Shown: positions 52,309 through 60,440 of the stretch, in pieces
Position numbering within the stretch: the first letter of the stretch is position 1
How the letters are laid out: each line of letters begins with the position of its first letter
Assembly (NCBI GenBank): GCA_030652575.1
Contig: JAUSQI010000160.1
Location: 1-64,000, forward strand
Reading direction: 5' to 3'
Source: Stagnimonas sp.
Lineage (GTDB): Bacteria > Pseudomonadota > Gammaproteobacteria > Nevskiales > Nevskiaceae
Length of the DNA: 64,000 bases
Notes under the pieces: model-generated
Database searches by the model: none
Told to the model about the DNA's origin: nothing
The model's input: the letters and a program-made list of their open reading frames with translations, nothing else
Position numbers and translations under genes: made by a program

Positions 52309-53328
52309 ATGGACAGGACGACCACTCTCGCCATAGACGCCATGGGCGGCGACCACGGTCTGCAAACGACCCTGGTTGCGGCCCTTTTGGCGTTGCGCGC
52401 CGCACCAAGGCTGCGTTTGCTGCTGGTGGGCGATGAAGCGCTCGTGCGCAAGGCGCTGCCCGCGCACAGCGCTGCCGAGGCTGCTCGCCTGACGTTCGTG
52501 CATACCACCGAGGTGGTGACGATGGACGAAGCGCCGTCGAAAGCGCTGCGCAACAAAAAAGATTCCTCGATGCGCGTCGCCATCAATCTGGTGAAAGAGG
52601 GGCGTGCGCAGGGGGCGGTATCGGCGGGCAACACGGGTGCCTTGATGGCGACGGCCAAGTTCGTGCTGAAGATGCTGCCAGGCATCGATCGCCCCGCCAT
52701 TTGCGCACCGATGCCCGCATCCCAGGGGCGTCCCTACATGCTCGATCTCGGTGCCAATGCCGAATGCACGCCCGAACAGCTCGGCCAATTCGCCTTGATG
52801 GGCACGGCGCTGGTCACGGCACTGCATGGCGTGGCACAGCCCCGCGTGGCGCTGCTGAACATCGGTGAAGAGGAGATCAAAGGCAACGACGCCATCAAGG
52901 CGGCGGCGGCGTACCTGCGCAAATCCGGCTTGAACTACACCGGCTACATCGAAGGCGACGGTATTTTCCGCGGTGAGGCCGACGTGGTGGTGTGCGATGG
53001 CTTCATCGGCAACATCGCGCTCAAGACCGGCGAAGGGGTCGCCAAGCTGATCCGCGATTTCATGAAAGCCGAGTTTCTGGCCTCGCCGTTTTCAAAGGTG
53101 GCAGCGCTCATCGCCAAGCCGGTGCTGCTGCGGCTGGCCGCCCGCATCGACCCGCGCAACTACAACGGCGCAGCACTACTGGGCTTGAACGGTCTGGTCA
53201 TCAAATCGCATGGCAGTGCCGATGCGCCGTCGTTTGCCAATGCCATCGCCGTGGCGGTGAACGCGGTCGAGCACGATCTGATCGGCCGCACCCGCGAGTT
53301 GATTGCCGCTGCGACCCGCACGACATGA
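52309..53328 (+). CDS. plsX: Phosphate acyltransferase PlsX
   Basis: A 339-residue enzyme converting acyl-ACP to acyl-phosphate for phospholipid synthesis. TLAIDAMGGDHG, GAVSAGNTGALMATA, LNIGEEEIKGND and YIEGDGIFRGEADVVVCDGFIGN are diagnostic. The ATG at 52309 gives the usual start. fabH normally follows; here an MFS transporter gene overlaps the stop (ATGA). Confidence 0.96.
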   Translation: MDRTTTLAIDAMGGDHGLQTTLVAALLALRAAPRLRLLLVGDEALVRKALPAHSAAEAARLTFVHTTEVVTMDEAPSKALRNKKDSSMRVAINLVKEGRAQGAVSAGNTGALMATAKFVLKMLPGIDRPAICAPMPASQGRPYMLDLGANAECTPEQLGQFALMGTALVTALHGVAQPRVALLNIGEEEIKGNDAIKAAAAYLRKSGLNYTGYIEGDGIFRGEADVVVCDGFIGNIALKTGEGVAKLIRDFMKAEFLASPFSKVAALIAKPVLLRLAARIDPRNYNGAALLGLNGLVIKSHGSADAPSFANAIAVAVNAVEHDLIGRTRELIAAATRTT

Positions 53329-54536
53329 AGGCCACGGCCAGACGCCTGGCACCCCTGCTGGCGGCATTGGCGATGCTGGGCCCGTTCTCGATCGACACCT
53401 TCTTCCCCGCGTTTCGGGTCATGGGCGCGCACTTCAATGTCTCGCCTGCCGCCATGCAGCAGACCATCAGCATCTATCTGGCGGTGTATGCCGGGATGTC
53501 GCTGTTTCACGGGCCGCTGTCGGACGCCTACGGTCGCCGCCGCGTCATCATCTTCTTCAGCAGCCTGTTCGCTGTCGCGTCCCTGGGCTGCGCACTCGCC
53601 CCAACGTTTGGTGCCCTGTTGGGTTTTCGCGCGCTGCAAGGTGTGGCCGCCGGTGCGGGCTTGATTGTCGGCCGCGCCATCATCCGGGATCGCTTCGGCG
53701 GGGCCGACGCACAACGCCTGATGTCGCAGGTGACGCTCATTTTCGGCATCGCCCCGGCCATCGCGCCGGTCATCGGCGGCTGGCTGCTGACGCTGACCGG
53801 CGAATGGCGACCGCTGTTCGGATTTCTCTGCGGCTTCTCGCTGCTGCTGACCGGCTGGTGTGTGTGGATGCTGCCGGAGACGCACGCTGAAACACTGCGC
53901 ACGCCACTCAGGCCACGCATCCTGACGCGCACCTATGCCGCCATGCTGCGGGACGGCCCGTTTCGCTGGCTCGCGCTCGCGGCCGGCTTCAACTTCGGGG
54001 CCTTGTTCATCTACATCGCCAGCGCGCCCGCGCTGATTCTGGACGTGCTCAAGCTCGGCGAGCGCGACTTCGCCTGGCTGTTCGTGCCGACCATTGGCGG
54101 CATGATGATCGGCGCCGCTGTTGCCGGCCGCCTGGCGGGCAAGCGCACGCCGTCGCAGATGATGCGCCTGTGCTACCGGCTGATCGCCATCGGCGCGGTG
54201 GTGAATCTGCTCATCAACGTGCTGTTGCCACCCGGCGTGCCGTGGACCGTGCTGCCGATCTGCATCCTCGGCATCGGCATGTCACTGGGTTTTCCAACGC
54301 TCAGCCTCGTCATTCTGGATCGCTTCCCCGCCACGCGCGGTGCAGGCTCCTCGCTGCAAACCGCACTCAGCCTGTTGATGATGTCGGTGCTGTCGGGCGT
54401 GGTCTCGCCCTGGGTCGCTCACCACCCGATGGGGCTGGCCCTCACTTCGGCAGGGCTCAGCACGCTGGGTTACCTCTGCTGGAAGCGCGCCAAAAGCACG
54501 CTGGATATTCCGGCGCTGGTTCCCACTTCAGCGTGA
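53325..54536 (+). CDS. Bcr/CflA-type multidrug MFS transporter
   Basis: A 403-residue proton-coupled exporter with twelve predicted helices. LGPFSIDTFFPAF is the Bcr/CflA-type helix 1 wording, and GPLSDAYGRRRVIIF is the MFS loop 2-3 motif; GRAIIRDRFGG is also typical. Members export drugs such as bicyclomycin, or small peptides and metabolites. The start overlaps the plsX stop by 4 bases, so it is translationally coupled to a lipid-synthesis gene, an unusual pairing. Its end overlaps the convergent gene by 9 bases. Confidence 0.9.
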   Translation: MKATARRLAPLLAALAMLGPFSIDTFFPAFRVMGAHFNVSPAAMQQTISIYLAVYAGMSLFHGPLSDAYGRRRVIIFFSSLFAVASLGCALAPTFGALLGFRALQGVAAGAGLIVGRAIIRDRFGGADAQRLMSQVTLIFGIAPAIAPVIGGWLLTLTGEWRPLFGFLCGFSLLLTGWCVWMLPETHAETLRTPLRPRILTRTYAAMLRDGPFRWLALAAGFNFGALFIYIASAPALILDVLKLGERDFAWLFVPTIGGMMIGAAVAGRLAGKRTPSQMMRLCYRLIAIGAVVNLLINVLLPPGVPWTVLPICILGIGMSLGFPTLSLVILDRFPATRGAGSSLQTALSLLMMSVLSGVVSPWVAHHPMGLALTSAGLSTLGYLCWKRAKSTLDIPALVPTSA

Positions 54537-55031
54537 AGGCGCGCGCCAGTCGGCGAGCTTGCCGTTGGTGAACAGAACTTGCGCGCGCGACGACGCCCCG
54601 CACTTGCCGTAATGCCAGATGACATTGCTGCCACCACGTTCGTCGTAGTGCTCGACACCCAGCAGCTTTTCCACTTCGGCCGGCGACTGGCCCTTTTCCA
54701 GGTCCAGCCAGCGATCGCCTTCCTGCCATTGCGCCGGATCAATGCCCTTGAACAAGCCCCTGCTGCAGCCGCTGCGGCTGTAGGGCTCTTCGATCACCAG
54801 CGTCGCGGTGGCGGCAGGTTTAGCGGCAGTGCCGGGCAGGGCGGCAGCCTGCGGCGGAGCGGTGCTGACGGGCGACAGCGCGGCTTCGAGCGTGCGCACC
54901 TTGGCGCGCAGGGTTTCCACCTCGGCGTGCAGTGCGGTGCACTCGGCACCCTCGGACGCGGCGAAACTGTTCATCGCAGTCAGACAGGGGAGGGCAAGCA
55001 GCAGGGGAATCACCGGCACAATGGGTCGCAT
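54528..55031 (-). CDS. Exported protein with a coiled-coil N-terminus, unknown function
   Basis: A 167-residue protein with a signal peptide (MRPIVPVIPLLLALPCLTAMNSFA). Residues 30-50 form a short coiled coil (ECTALHAEVETLRAKVRTLEAAL), followed by a Pro/Ala linker and a C-terminal domain (90-167) with GDRWLDLEKGQSPAEVEKLLGVEHYDE and NVIWHYGKCG. That last part resembles SmpA/BamE-like or DUF2845-type small domains, where G-x-S-xx-EVxxLLG recurs, but identity is uncertain. Two cysteines (SGCSRG, GKCG) could pair. TGGAG precedes the ATG. Confidence 0.72.
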   Translation of the reverse strand: MRPIVPVIPLLLALPCLTAMNSFAASEGAECTALHAEVETLRAKVRTLEAALSPVSTAPPQAAALPGTAAKPAATATLVIEEPYSRSGCSRGLFKGIDPAQWQEGDRWLDLEKGQSPAEVEKLLGVEHYDERGGSNVIWHYGKCGASSRAQVLFTNGKLADWRAPSR

Positions 55032-55145
55032 GGAAACTCCATAAAAATCGAATCGTCGAAACAGCCTCGCATCAGAGCGGCCCAGTTTGCACCACCGTTG
55101 GCGAGTGCTTATCGTCATCGCACTTTCACCACGCAGGGCAAGACC

Positions 55146-55502
55146 ATGCAAACCTCAGACAGCATCGCCTCCACTCCCGAGGCAGGCAGCGAAGCCGAGC
55201 GCAGCACCTTGCTGCTCACCTATGTGTTGCATGCGCTCGGGCCGTTCACGGGTGCGCTGACGGGACTGATCGCGGTCATCATCAGCCACATCAAGGTGCG
55301 CGAGACCCAAAGCGAGTTCATCCGCAGCCATCACAGCTGGTTGATCCGCACATTCTGGTGGGCTGTGCTGTGGGTCGCCATCAGCTACGTCCTGATGATC
55401 GTGGTCGTCGGCTTCTTCACCTATGGGGTGCTGGCGCTCTGGTGGCTGTATCGCACCATCCGCGGCTTCATCCACTACAACGAAAAGAAGCCGATGCCCT
55501 AA
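55146..55502 (+). CDS. DUF4870-type small membrane protein
   Basis: A 118-residue protein with three predicted helices. HALGPFTGALTGLIAVIISHIKVRE, then SHHSWLIRTFWWAVLW and a final RTIRGFIHYNEKKPMP match the DUF4870/Tic20-like family of short bacterial membrane proteins without known function. The ATG at 55146 follows AGGGCAAGACC. The stop overlaps the convergent AsmA gene by 4 bases. Confidence 0.82.
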   Translation: MQTSDSIASTPEAGSEAERSTLLLTYVLHALGPFTGALTGLIAVIISHIKVRETQSEFIRSHHSWLIRTFWWAVLWVAISYVLMIVVVGFFTYGVLALWWLYRTIRGFIHYNEKKPMP

Positions 55503-57433
55503 TGTGTCGCTGGCTGTTTCGGCGCGGTCATCTCCGCCTGCGCCAGCAGGGTCTGGCAGTCGCGGTCTTCGCCGGGGCCGAGTTGCAGCGTCGGCAGCAG
55601 GGCGGCGAGCGGGGTCAGCAAGGTGCCAAGCACCACAGCCGCCGCACCGCGCATGCCGATATCGAGCAGATCGGGACGAATGCGCGGGTCGGCGAAGGTG
55701 CCGTCGATGTGGATGGGCGCTTTCAGGCGGCCCACGTTGGCGCGCTTGGGCTGTGTGCGCAGCCGCAGGGCCAGTGTTTCGTCCTTGAGGCTGGCACCGC
55801 CGTCGAGCAGCAGATTGGTGTTGCCGGTATCGAGCACGAAGCTGCGGGTGTCGAGCTTGCCGTTGGCGAGCGCGAAATCGCCGACCAGACAACGCACCTC
55901 GGTGCGCTTGCCGATGCCGATCGCCGAGAGCAGGGCATTGCCGAAATCGAGGCCCGAAAGATCCAGCAGCAGGGCCGAGAAATCACCGCCCGCCATTGCC
56001 AGTTTCAGCTCGCCATCGCCATTGCCCAGCAGCTCTGCCGCCGAGCGACCCTTGCTTTTCAGCGCGGCAATGCCGCCAATGCGGCCGCTGCCCTGATAAC
56101 CGGTTTTTTCCATCAGGCGCGAGATATCGACGCGGCGCAATTCAGCGGTGGCGTCGATGCCCAACTGTTCGCCGCGCGGATCAAGCGTGGCGTAGAAGCG
56201 CAAGGTGCCCTCGCCGATGCCGAAGTCGACCGGCGATACGCGCAAGAGACCATCGTCGAGCAGCAGCTTGAAACTCAGCCGATCGAATGGCAGCTCGTCG
56301 CCGACGATATGCGCGCCCGTGAAGTCGAGCTGCACGTCGGCCATTTGCAGCCGCGGCACGTTGATGGGCGTGGCCGGCAGCACGCGACCCGTGCCCTTGG
56401 CCTGGGTCTCTGCCGGCACATTCGGGTCGGCACCGATCAGGCCAGCAAGATCGACCAGCCTGACCTGCTTGGAGTGCACGGTGGCCTCAAGCCGGGGCCG
56501 TGGCGACTGCATCAACACACGGATGTCGCCGGCCAGATCGCTCTCGCCCATCAGCCCCGAAAAGTTCTTGAAGAAGATGCGGCGGGCGCTGTAATCCAGA
56601 TCGCCCTCCAGTCGGTAGGGCGGCGTGTTGGGCAGCGGCAGCTGGGTCAGGGGCGATAGCGCCGAGAGATTCTGGCCCTGCAGGACCAGACGCAGACGCG
56701 CCCCGGCGAACTGCAAAGGGTCGAGCAGGCTGCCTTTCAGCGTGATGCGTGTCGCGCCGCTTTCGGCGCTGAGATCGACGGGATAGGGATTTTCAGGGGT
56801 GTGCAGCCGCAGTACCGAGCCGCCGATGAAGCGCGCCTTGAGCGGCTGGCCGTCGTAGCGGCCTTCGGTTTCGGCGCGGATTCGCGACTCACCGCCCGCT
56901 TGAACGGGCTCGGTGCGCAGCGTGCCTTTCAGGTCGGCCTTCAGTGCCGGATCAACCAGCGCAAAACGGCCGTCGCGGATGGTCAGCGCCTCGATCTGCA
57001 CATCCCAGGGTTTCGCATCGGAATCGGCCGGGGGCAGGGAAAACTGCCAGTTGCGCAGGCCCTTGGGGCCGGTGCGCAAATCGGCCTGCGGTTGATTGAT
57101 GTCGAGGCTGACGATGCGCACGCGACGGTCGAACAGGTCGCGGATGCCGAAACGCACCGCCACGCTGCTGACTGCGGCCAGCGGCAATGCGTCGGCGGCA
57201 AACTCCGGTGGATTGGTGACCGTGATGCCACTCAGGGTCACCTGCGGCTGCATCGACAGCTTCACGTCCAGATCGTCGATCAGCACGGTTCGGTTCAAGG
57301 CGTTCGACGCCTGCCTCTCCACGAGTGGCCGGAACCAGTTCCAGTCCCACAGCAGCAGGATGATGACGAGGATGAGGAGTGGAAAAAGGGGCCAGAAGCG
57401 ACGGGCAAGCGAGCGGCGGTCGGTGCTGTTCAT
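55499..57433 (-). CDS. AsmA family protein
   Basis: A 644-residue protein with an N-terminal signal anchor (FWPLFPLLILVIILLLWDW) and a long periplasmic repeat-beta-groove region. RTVLIDDLDVKLSMQPQVTLSGITVTNPPEF near the N-terminus and the C-terminal ALRLRTQPKRANVGRLKAPIHIDGTFADPRI block are AsmA hallmarks. AsmA-type proteins are thought to carry phospholipids between membranes or affect outer membrane assembly. It starts 76 bases after gspF on the same strand; cotranscription is possible. Its link with secretion is inference only. Confidence 0.9.
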   Translation of the reverse strand: MNSTDRRSLARRFWPLFPLLILVIILLLWDWNWFRPLVERQASNALNRTVLIDDLDVKLSMQPQVTLSGITVTNPPEFAADALPLAAVSSVAVRFGIRDLFDRRVRIVSLDINQPQADLRTGPKGLRNWQFSLPPADSDAKPWDVQIEALTIRDGRFALVDPALKADLKGTLRTEPVQAGGESRIRAETEGRYDGQPLKARFIGGSVLRLHTPENPYPVDLSAESGATRITLKGSLLDPLQFAGARLRLVLQGQNLSALSPLTQLPLPNTPPYRLEGDLDYSARRIFFKNFSGLMGESDLAGDIRVLMQSPRPRLEATVHSKQVRLVDLAGLIGADPNVPAETQAKGTGRVLPATPINVPRLQMADVQLDFTGAHIVGDELPFDRLSFKLLLDDGLLRVSPVDFGIGEGTLRFYATLDPRGEQLGIDATAELRRVDISRLMEKTGYQGSGRIGGIAALKSKGRSAAELLGNGDGELKLAMAGGDFSALLLDLSGLDFGNALLSAIGIGKRTEVRCLVGDFALANGKLDTRSFVLDTGNTNLLLDGGASLKDETLALRLRTQPKRANVGRLKAPIHIDGTFADPRIRPDLLDIGMRGAAAVVLGTLLTPLAALLPTLQLGPGEDRDCQTLLAQAEMTAPKQPATH

Positions 57434-57509
57434 GGCGGGTAGCGGCTGAAACTGAACAGCAGGCTAGGCAACAGCGAGTGAATCCGCTGTGAACGCAGGT
57501 CCTAATGGC

Positions 57510-58754
57510 TTATTTGACCAGTGTGTTGAGATCGAAGATCGGCAGCAGGATCGCCAGCACGATGACGAGCACGATGCCGCCCATGACCACCGTCATGACC
57601 GGCTCCATCAGCTTCATCAGCACGCCGATGCGCAGCTCGACTTCCTTCTCCTGGTTGTCGGCCGAGCGCTCCAGCATTTCGCCGAGCCGACCGGACGATT
57701 CGCCGCTGGAGACCAGGTGCACGACGATCGGCGGGAACAGCTTGCTGGCTGCCAGGCTGCGGCCCAGGCCGGCACCTTCGCGCACGCGCTTGGCGGCGTC
57801 TTCGATGGCTTCGCGCATCGGCAGGTTTTCGACCACCTGCGCGCCGATGCGCATGGCTTCCAGAATCGGTACGCCGCTGCCGAAGAGAATGCCCAGCGTG
57901 CGCATGAAGCGACCGGTGTTGGCCCCGCGCACCAGCTTGCCGATCACCGGCCAGCCGAGCTGGCGCTGGTGCCAGCTGCGACGGAAACCCTCGCTGGTGC
58001 GCAGCGTGCGGCGAAACAGCCAGACTCCGGCAATGCCGCCAAAGATGATGACGGGCCAGGCTTTGCGCAGGAAGTCCGAGAGGCCGATCATGCCGCGCGT
58101 GAGCAGCGGCAGCTCGGCGTTGATGCCCTGGAACACCTCGACCACCTGCGGCACAACGTAGGTCATCATGCCCATCACAACACCTGTTGCGACCACCAGC
58201 ATGATGATCGGGTAGATCGCCGCCTGGGTGACCTTGCTGGCCATCTCCTGCGAGCGCTCGACGTAATCGGCGAGACGTTCCAGCACGTGGTCGAGCTTGC
58301 CCGCCTGCTCGCCCGCCTCGATGGTGGAGCGGAACAGGATCGGGAAGGCATTCGGGAACTGTTCGAGTGCTGAAGCCAGGCTGTCGCCCTCGGTCACCCG
58401 CGAGCGGATGCCCAGCGTGATGCGCTGCACCTTGGCACTTTCGCTCTGCTGCGAAACCACCGTGAGCGCTTCATCCAGCGGCAGGCCCGAACGAAACAAT
58501 GTGGCGAGCTGGCGCGTGAACAGTGCGAGTTCGGCGGATGAAAGAGAGCCGCCACCGCGCTTGAAAAAGCCACCGTTGGCCGCGTCGTTGCCGGAGTGCT
58601 TCGCGCTGTCGCGTTCGGCAACTTCCTTAAGCTCCGTGGTCATCAGGCCACGGTCGCGCAGCAGCTGCCGCGCCTGTCGAGCGGTTTCGGCCTCGATCAG
58701 ACCTTTTTCGTTCTTGCCCCGGGCATTGAGGGCGACGTATTCGAAGGCGGACAT
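57510..58754 (-). CDS. gspF: Type II secretion inner-membrane protein GspF
   Basis: A 414-residue polytopic platform protein: MSAFEYVALNARGKNEKGLIEAET start, two T2SSF domains (about 75-200 and 280-400) with LFRSTIEAGEQAGKLDHVLERLADY and VVHLVSSGESSGRLGEMLERSA, and three membrane helices ending LVIVLAILLPIFDLNTLV. It couples GspE to pseudopilus assembly. The gene is separated from gspE by 168 bases rich in inverted repeats, much longer than the other gaps. No gspG follows. Confidence 0.95.
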   Translation of the reverse strand: MSAFEYVALNARGKNEKGLIEAETARQARQLLRDRGLMTTELKEVAERDSAKHSGNDAANGGFFKRGGGSLSSAELALFTRQLATLFRSGLPLDEALTVVSQQSESAKVQRITLGIRSRVTEGDSLASALEQFPNAFPILFRSTIEAGEQAGKLDHVLERLADYVERSQEMASKVTQAAIYPIIMLVVATGVVMGMMTYVVPQVVEVFQGINAELPLLTRGMIGLSDFLRKAWPVIIFGGIAGVWLFRRTLRTSEGFRRSWHQRQLGWPVIGKLVRGANTGRFMRTLGILFGSGVPILEAMRIGAQVVENLPMREAIEDAAKRVREGAGLGRSLAASKLFPPIVVHLVSSGESSGRLGEMLERSADNQEKEVELRIGVLMKLMEPVMTVVMGGIVLVIVLAILLPIFDLNTLVK

Positions 58755-58766
58755 GCTTAGGTGAAG

Positions 58767-58798
58767 CGGTGCTGGGGGATGGGGGATGGGGGATGGGG
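58767..58798 (+). repeat. Dispersed G-rich repeat, copy C
   Basis: The plus strand reads AGCGGTGCTGGGGGAT and then two more GGGGGAT units and GGGG. It starts 12 bases upstream of gspF and pairs with copy B on the other strand. Confidence 0.82.
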
Positions 58799-58807
58799 CG
58801 CAGCGAG

Positions 58808-58828
58808 GTGGTCACAGGCTGTGACCAC
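58808..58828. other. Palindrome inside the gspE-gspF gap
   Basis: GTGGTCACA-GGC-TGTGACCAC is a perfect 9-bp stem with a 3-base loop, nested within the inverted G-rich repeat pair. Confidence 0.7.
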
Positions 58829-58882
58829 TTTCACTACGTCCATTTTTGCTAGTCCTTGCAATCCGTTCCCCAAAGCCGTCGT

Positions 58883-58921
58883 CCATCCCCCATCCCCCAT
58901 ACCCCAACCCCCAGCCCCGCT
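58883..58921 (-). repeat. Dispersed G-rich repeat, copy B
   Basis: On the minus strand it reads AGCGGGGCTGGGGGTTGGGG, then TATGGGGGATGGGGGATGG. It abuts the gspE stop and is inverted relative to copy C, so the pair could fold into a stem of about 30 bases around an 84-base middle. Confidence 0.82.
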
Positions 58922-58922
58922 T

Positions 58923-60422
58923 CTAGTCCTCAATCGTCACGCGCAGCACTTCTTGCAGGGTCGTCTTGCCGCTCAACACCTTGCGCCGACCACTTTGCAG
59001 GATGCCGGGGCTGGAGGTGCGGGCGTAGGTTTCCAGCTGCTGTTCGCTGGCCCCGTCGTGGATCATCTCTTCGAGCTTCTTGTCGACTTCGATCAGCTCG
59101 TGGATGCCGCTGCGGCCGGCATACCCGGTGTGGCGGCAATGGCCGCAGCCTTCGGCCTTGTAGAGCGTCAGCGGCTCGGCGGGGTCCACGCCGAGCATCT
59201 CTTTTTCGTTGCGTGTCGCGTCGTAGGGCGTCTTGCATTTGCTGCACAGGGTGCGCACCAGGCGCTGTGCCATGAGGCCCACCAGCGAGCTTGAGAGCTG
59301 GTAGGGCTCCATGCCCATGTCGCGCAGGCGGGTGATGGCGCCGACGGCCGTGTTGGTGTGCAGGGTGGAGAGCACGAGGTGACCGGTCTGGCTGGCTTGC
59401 ACCGCGATCTCGGCAGTTTCCAGATCGCGGATTTCACCGATCATCACCACGTCCGGATCCTGGCGCAGAATCGCGCGCAGACCGCGTGCGAAGGTCATCT
59501 CCACCTTGGTGTTGACCTGCGTCTGGCCGACACCTTCCATGTAGTACTCGATGGGGTCTTCCACCGTCATGATGTTGCGGCTCTTGTCGTTGAGCACGCT
59601 CAAGGCCGAATACAGCGTGGTCGATTTACCCGAGCCGGTCGGGCCGGTGACCAGCAGAATGCCGTGCGGGCGGAAGATGATCCGCTTGAGAGTCTCGATC
59701 TGGGTCGGGTCGAGGCCCAGCAGTTCGAGGTCGATGCGTTCGGATTGCTTGTCCAGAATACGCATCACCACCCGCTCGTTGCTGGTGCCGGTGGGGATGG
59801 TCGAGACACGCACGTCCACCTTGCGGCCGCCGAAGGCGCGGCTGATGCGGCCATCCTGCGGCAGGCGCTTTTCGGCGATGTCGAGCCGCGCCATGATCTT
59901 GATGCGGCTGACCAGCTTGGGCGCGAGCGTCTTGGCGGCGCTGATGACCTCGCGCAGCACGCCGTCGACGCGGAAGCGAACCACCACTTTCTGCTCGTAG
60001 GTCTCGACGTGGATATCCGAGGCGTTTTCCTTGATCGCCTCGACCAGCAGCCCGTTGATGAACTTGATGATCGGCGCGTCGTCGTCGCTTTCCAGCAGAT
60101 CCTGCGCTTCGCTCAGGGCTGCGGCGAGATCATCGACCTCGATCTGCTCGTCCTTGAGGCCCGAGGCGAGCGCGGCGGTCGCACCGGTCGCGCCCTCGTA
60201 GGTCTTCTGCAGCAGCTTGTCGAACTCTTCGATGCTGATGGTCGAGAGCTTCACCGGGCGGCGCAAAAAGCGGCGGGCTTCCGCCAGCGCCGTCACGCTT
60301 ACGCCGGGACGGGCGAATACGGTGACGTGCTCTCCATTCAACTCGCCGACGATCAGGCCGTGGCGTTTGGCAAAGGCAAAGGGCGGGCGACGCAACGCGT
60401 CGGCAGTGGCTTCAACAGACAT
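58923..60422 (-). CDS. gspE: Type II secretion ATPase GspE
   Basis: A 499-residue cytoplasmic ATPase. An N1E-like domain (1-90) precedes the catalytic region with Walker A GPTGSGKST, the Asp box RVSTIPTGTSNERVVMRIL, Walker B VVMIGEIRDLETAEIA, and the tetracysteine zinc motif CSKCKTPYD ... CGHCRHTGYAGR. It powers pseudopilus extension. The ATG at 60422 gives MSVEATADALRR; a TTG at 60428 is nearer an AGG. It starts 18 bases after gspD and is followed by the repeat-rich gap before gspF. Confidence 0.95.
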   Translation of the reverse strand: MSVEATADALRRPPFAFAKRHGLIVGELNGEHVTVFARPGVSVTALAEARRFLRRPVKLSTISIEEFDKLLQKTYEGATGATAALASGLKDEQIEVDDLAAALSEAQDLLESDDDAPIIKFINGLLVEAIKENASDIHVETYEQKVVVRFRVDGVLREVISAAKTLAPKLVSRIKIMARLDIAEKRLPQDGRISRAFGGRKVDVRVSTIPTGTSNERVVMRILDKQSERIDLELLGLDPTQIETLKRIIFRPHGILLVTGPTGSGKSTTLYSALSVLNDKSRNIMTVEDPIEYYMEGVGQTQVNTKVEMTFARGLRAILRQDPDVVMIGEIRDLETAEIAVQASQTGHLVLSTLHTNTAVGAITRLRDMGMEPYQLSSSLVGLMAQRLVRTLCSKCKTPYDATRNEKEMLGVDPAEPLTLYKAEGCGHCRHTGYAGRSGIHELIEVDKKLEEMIHDGASEQQLETYARTSSPGILQSGRRKVLSGKTTLQEVLRVTIED

Positions 60423-60440
60423 GAGCAACAGACCTGGGTT

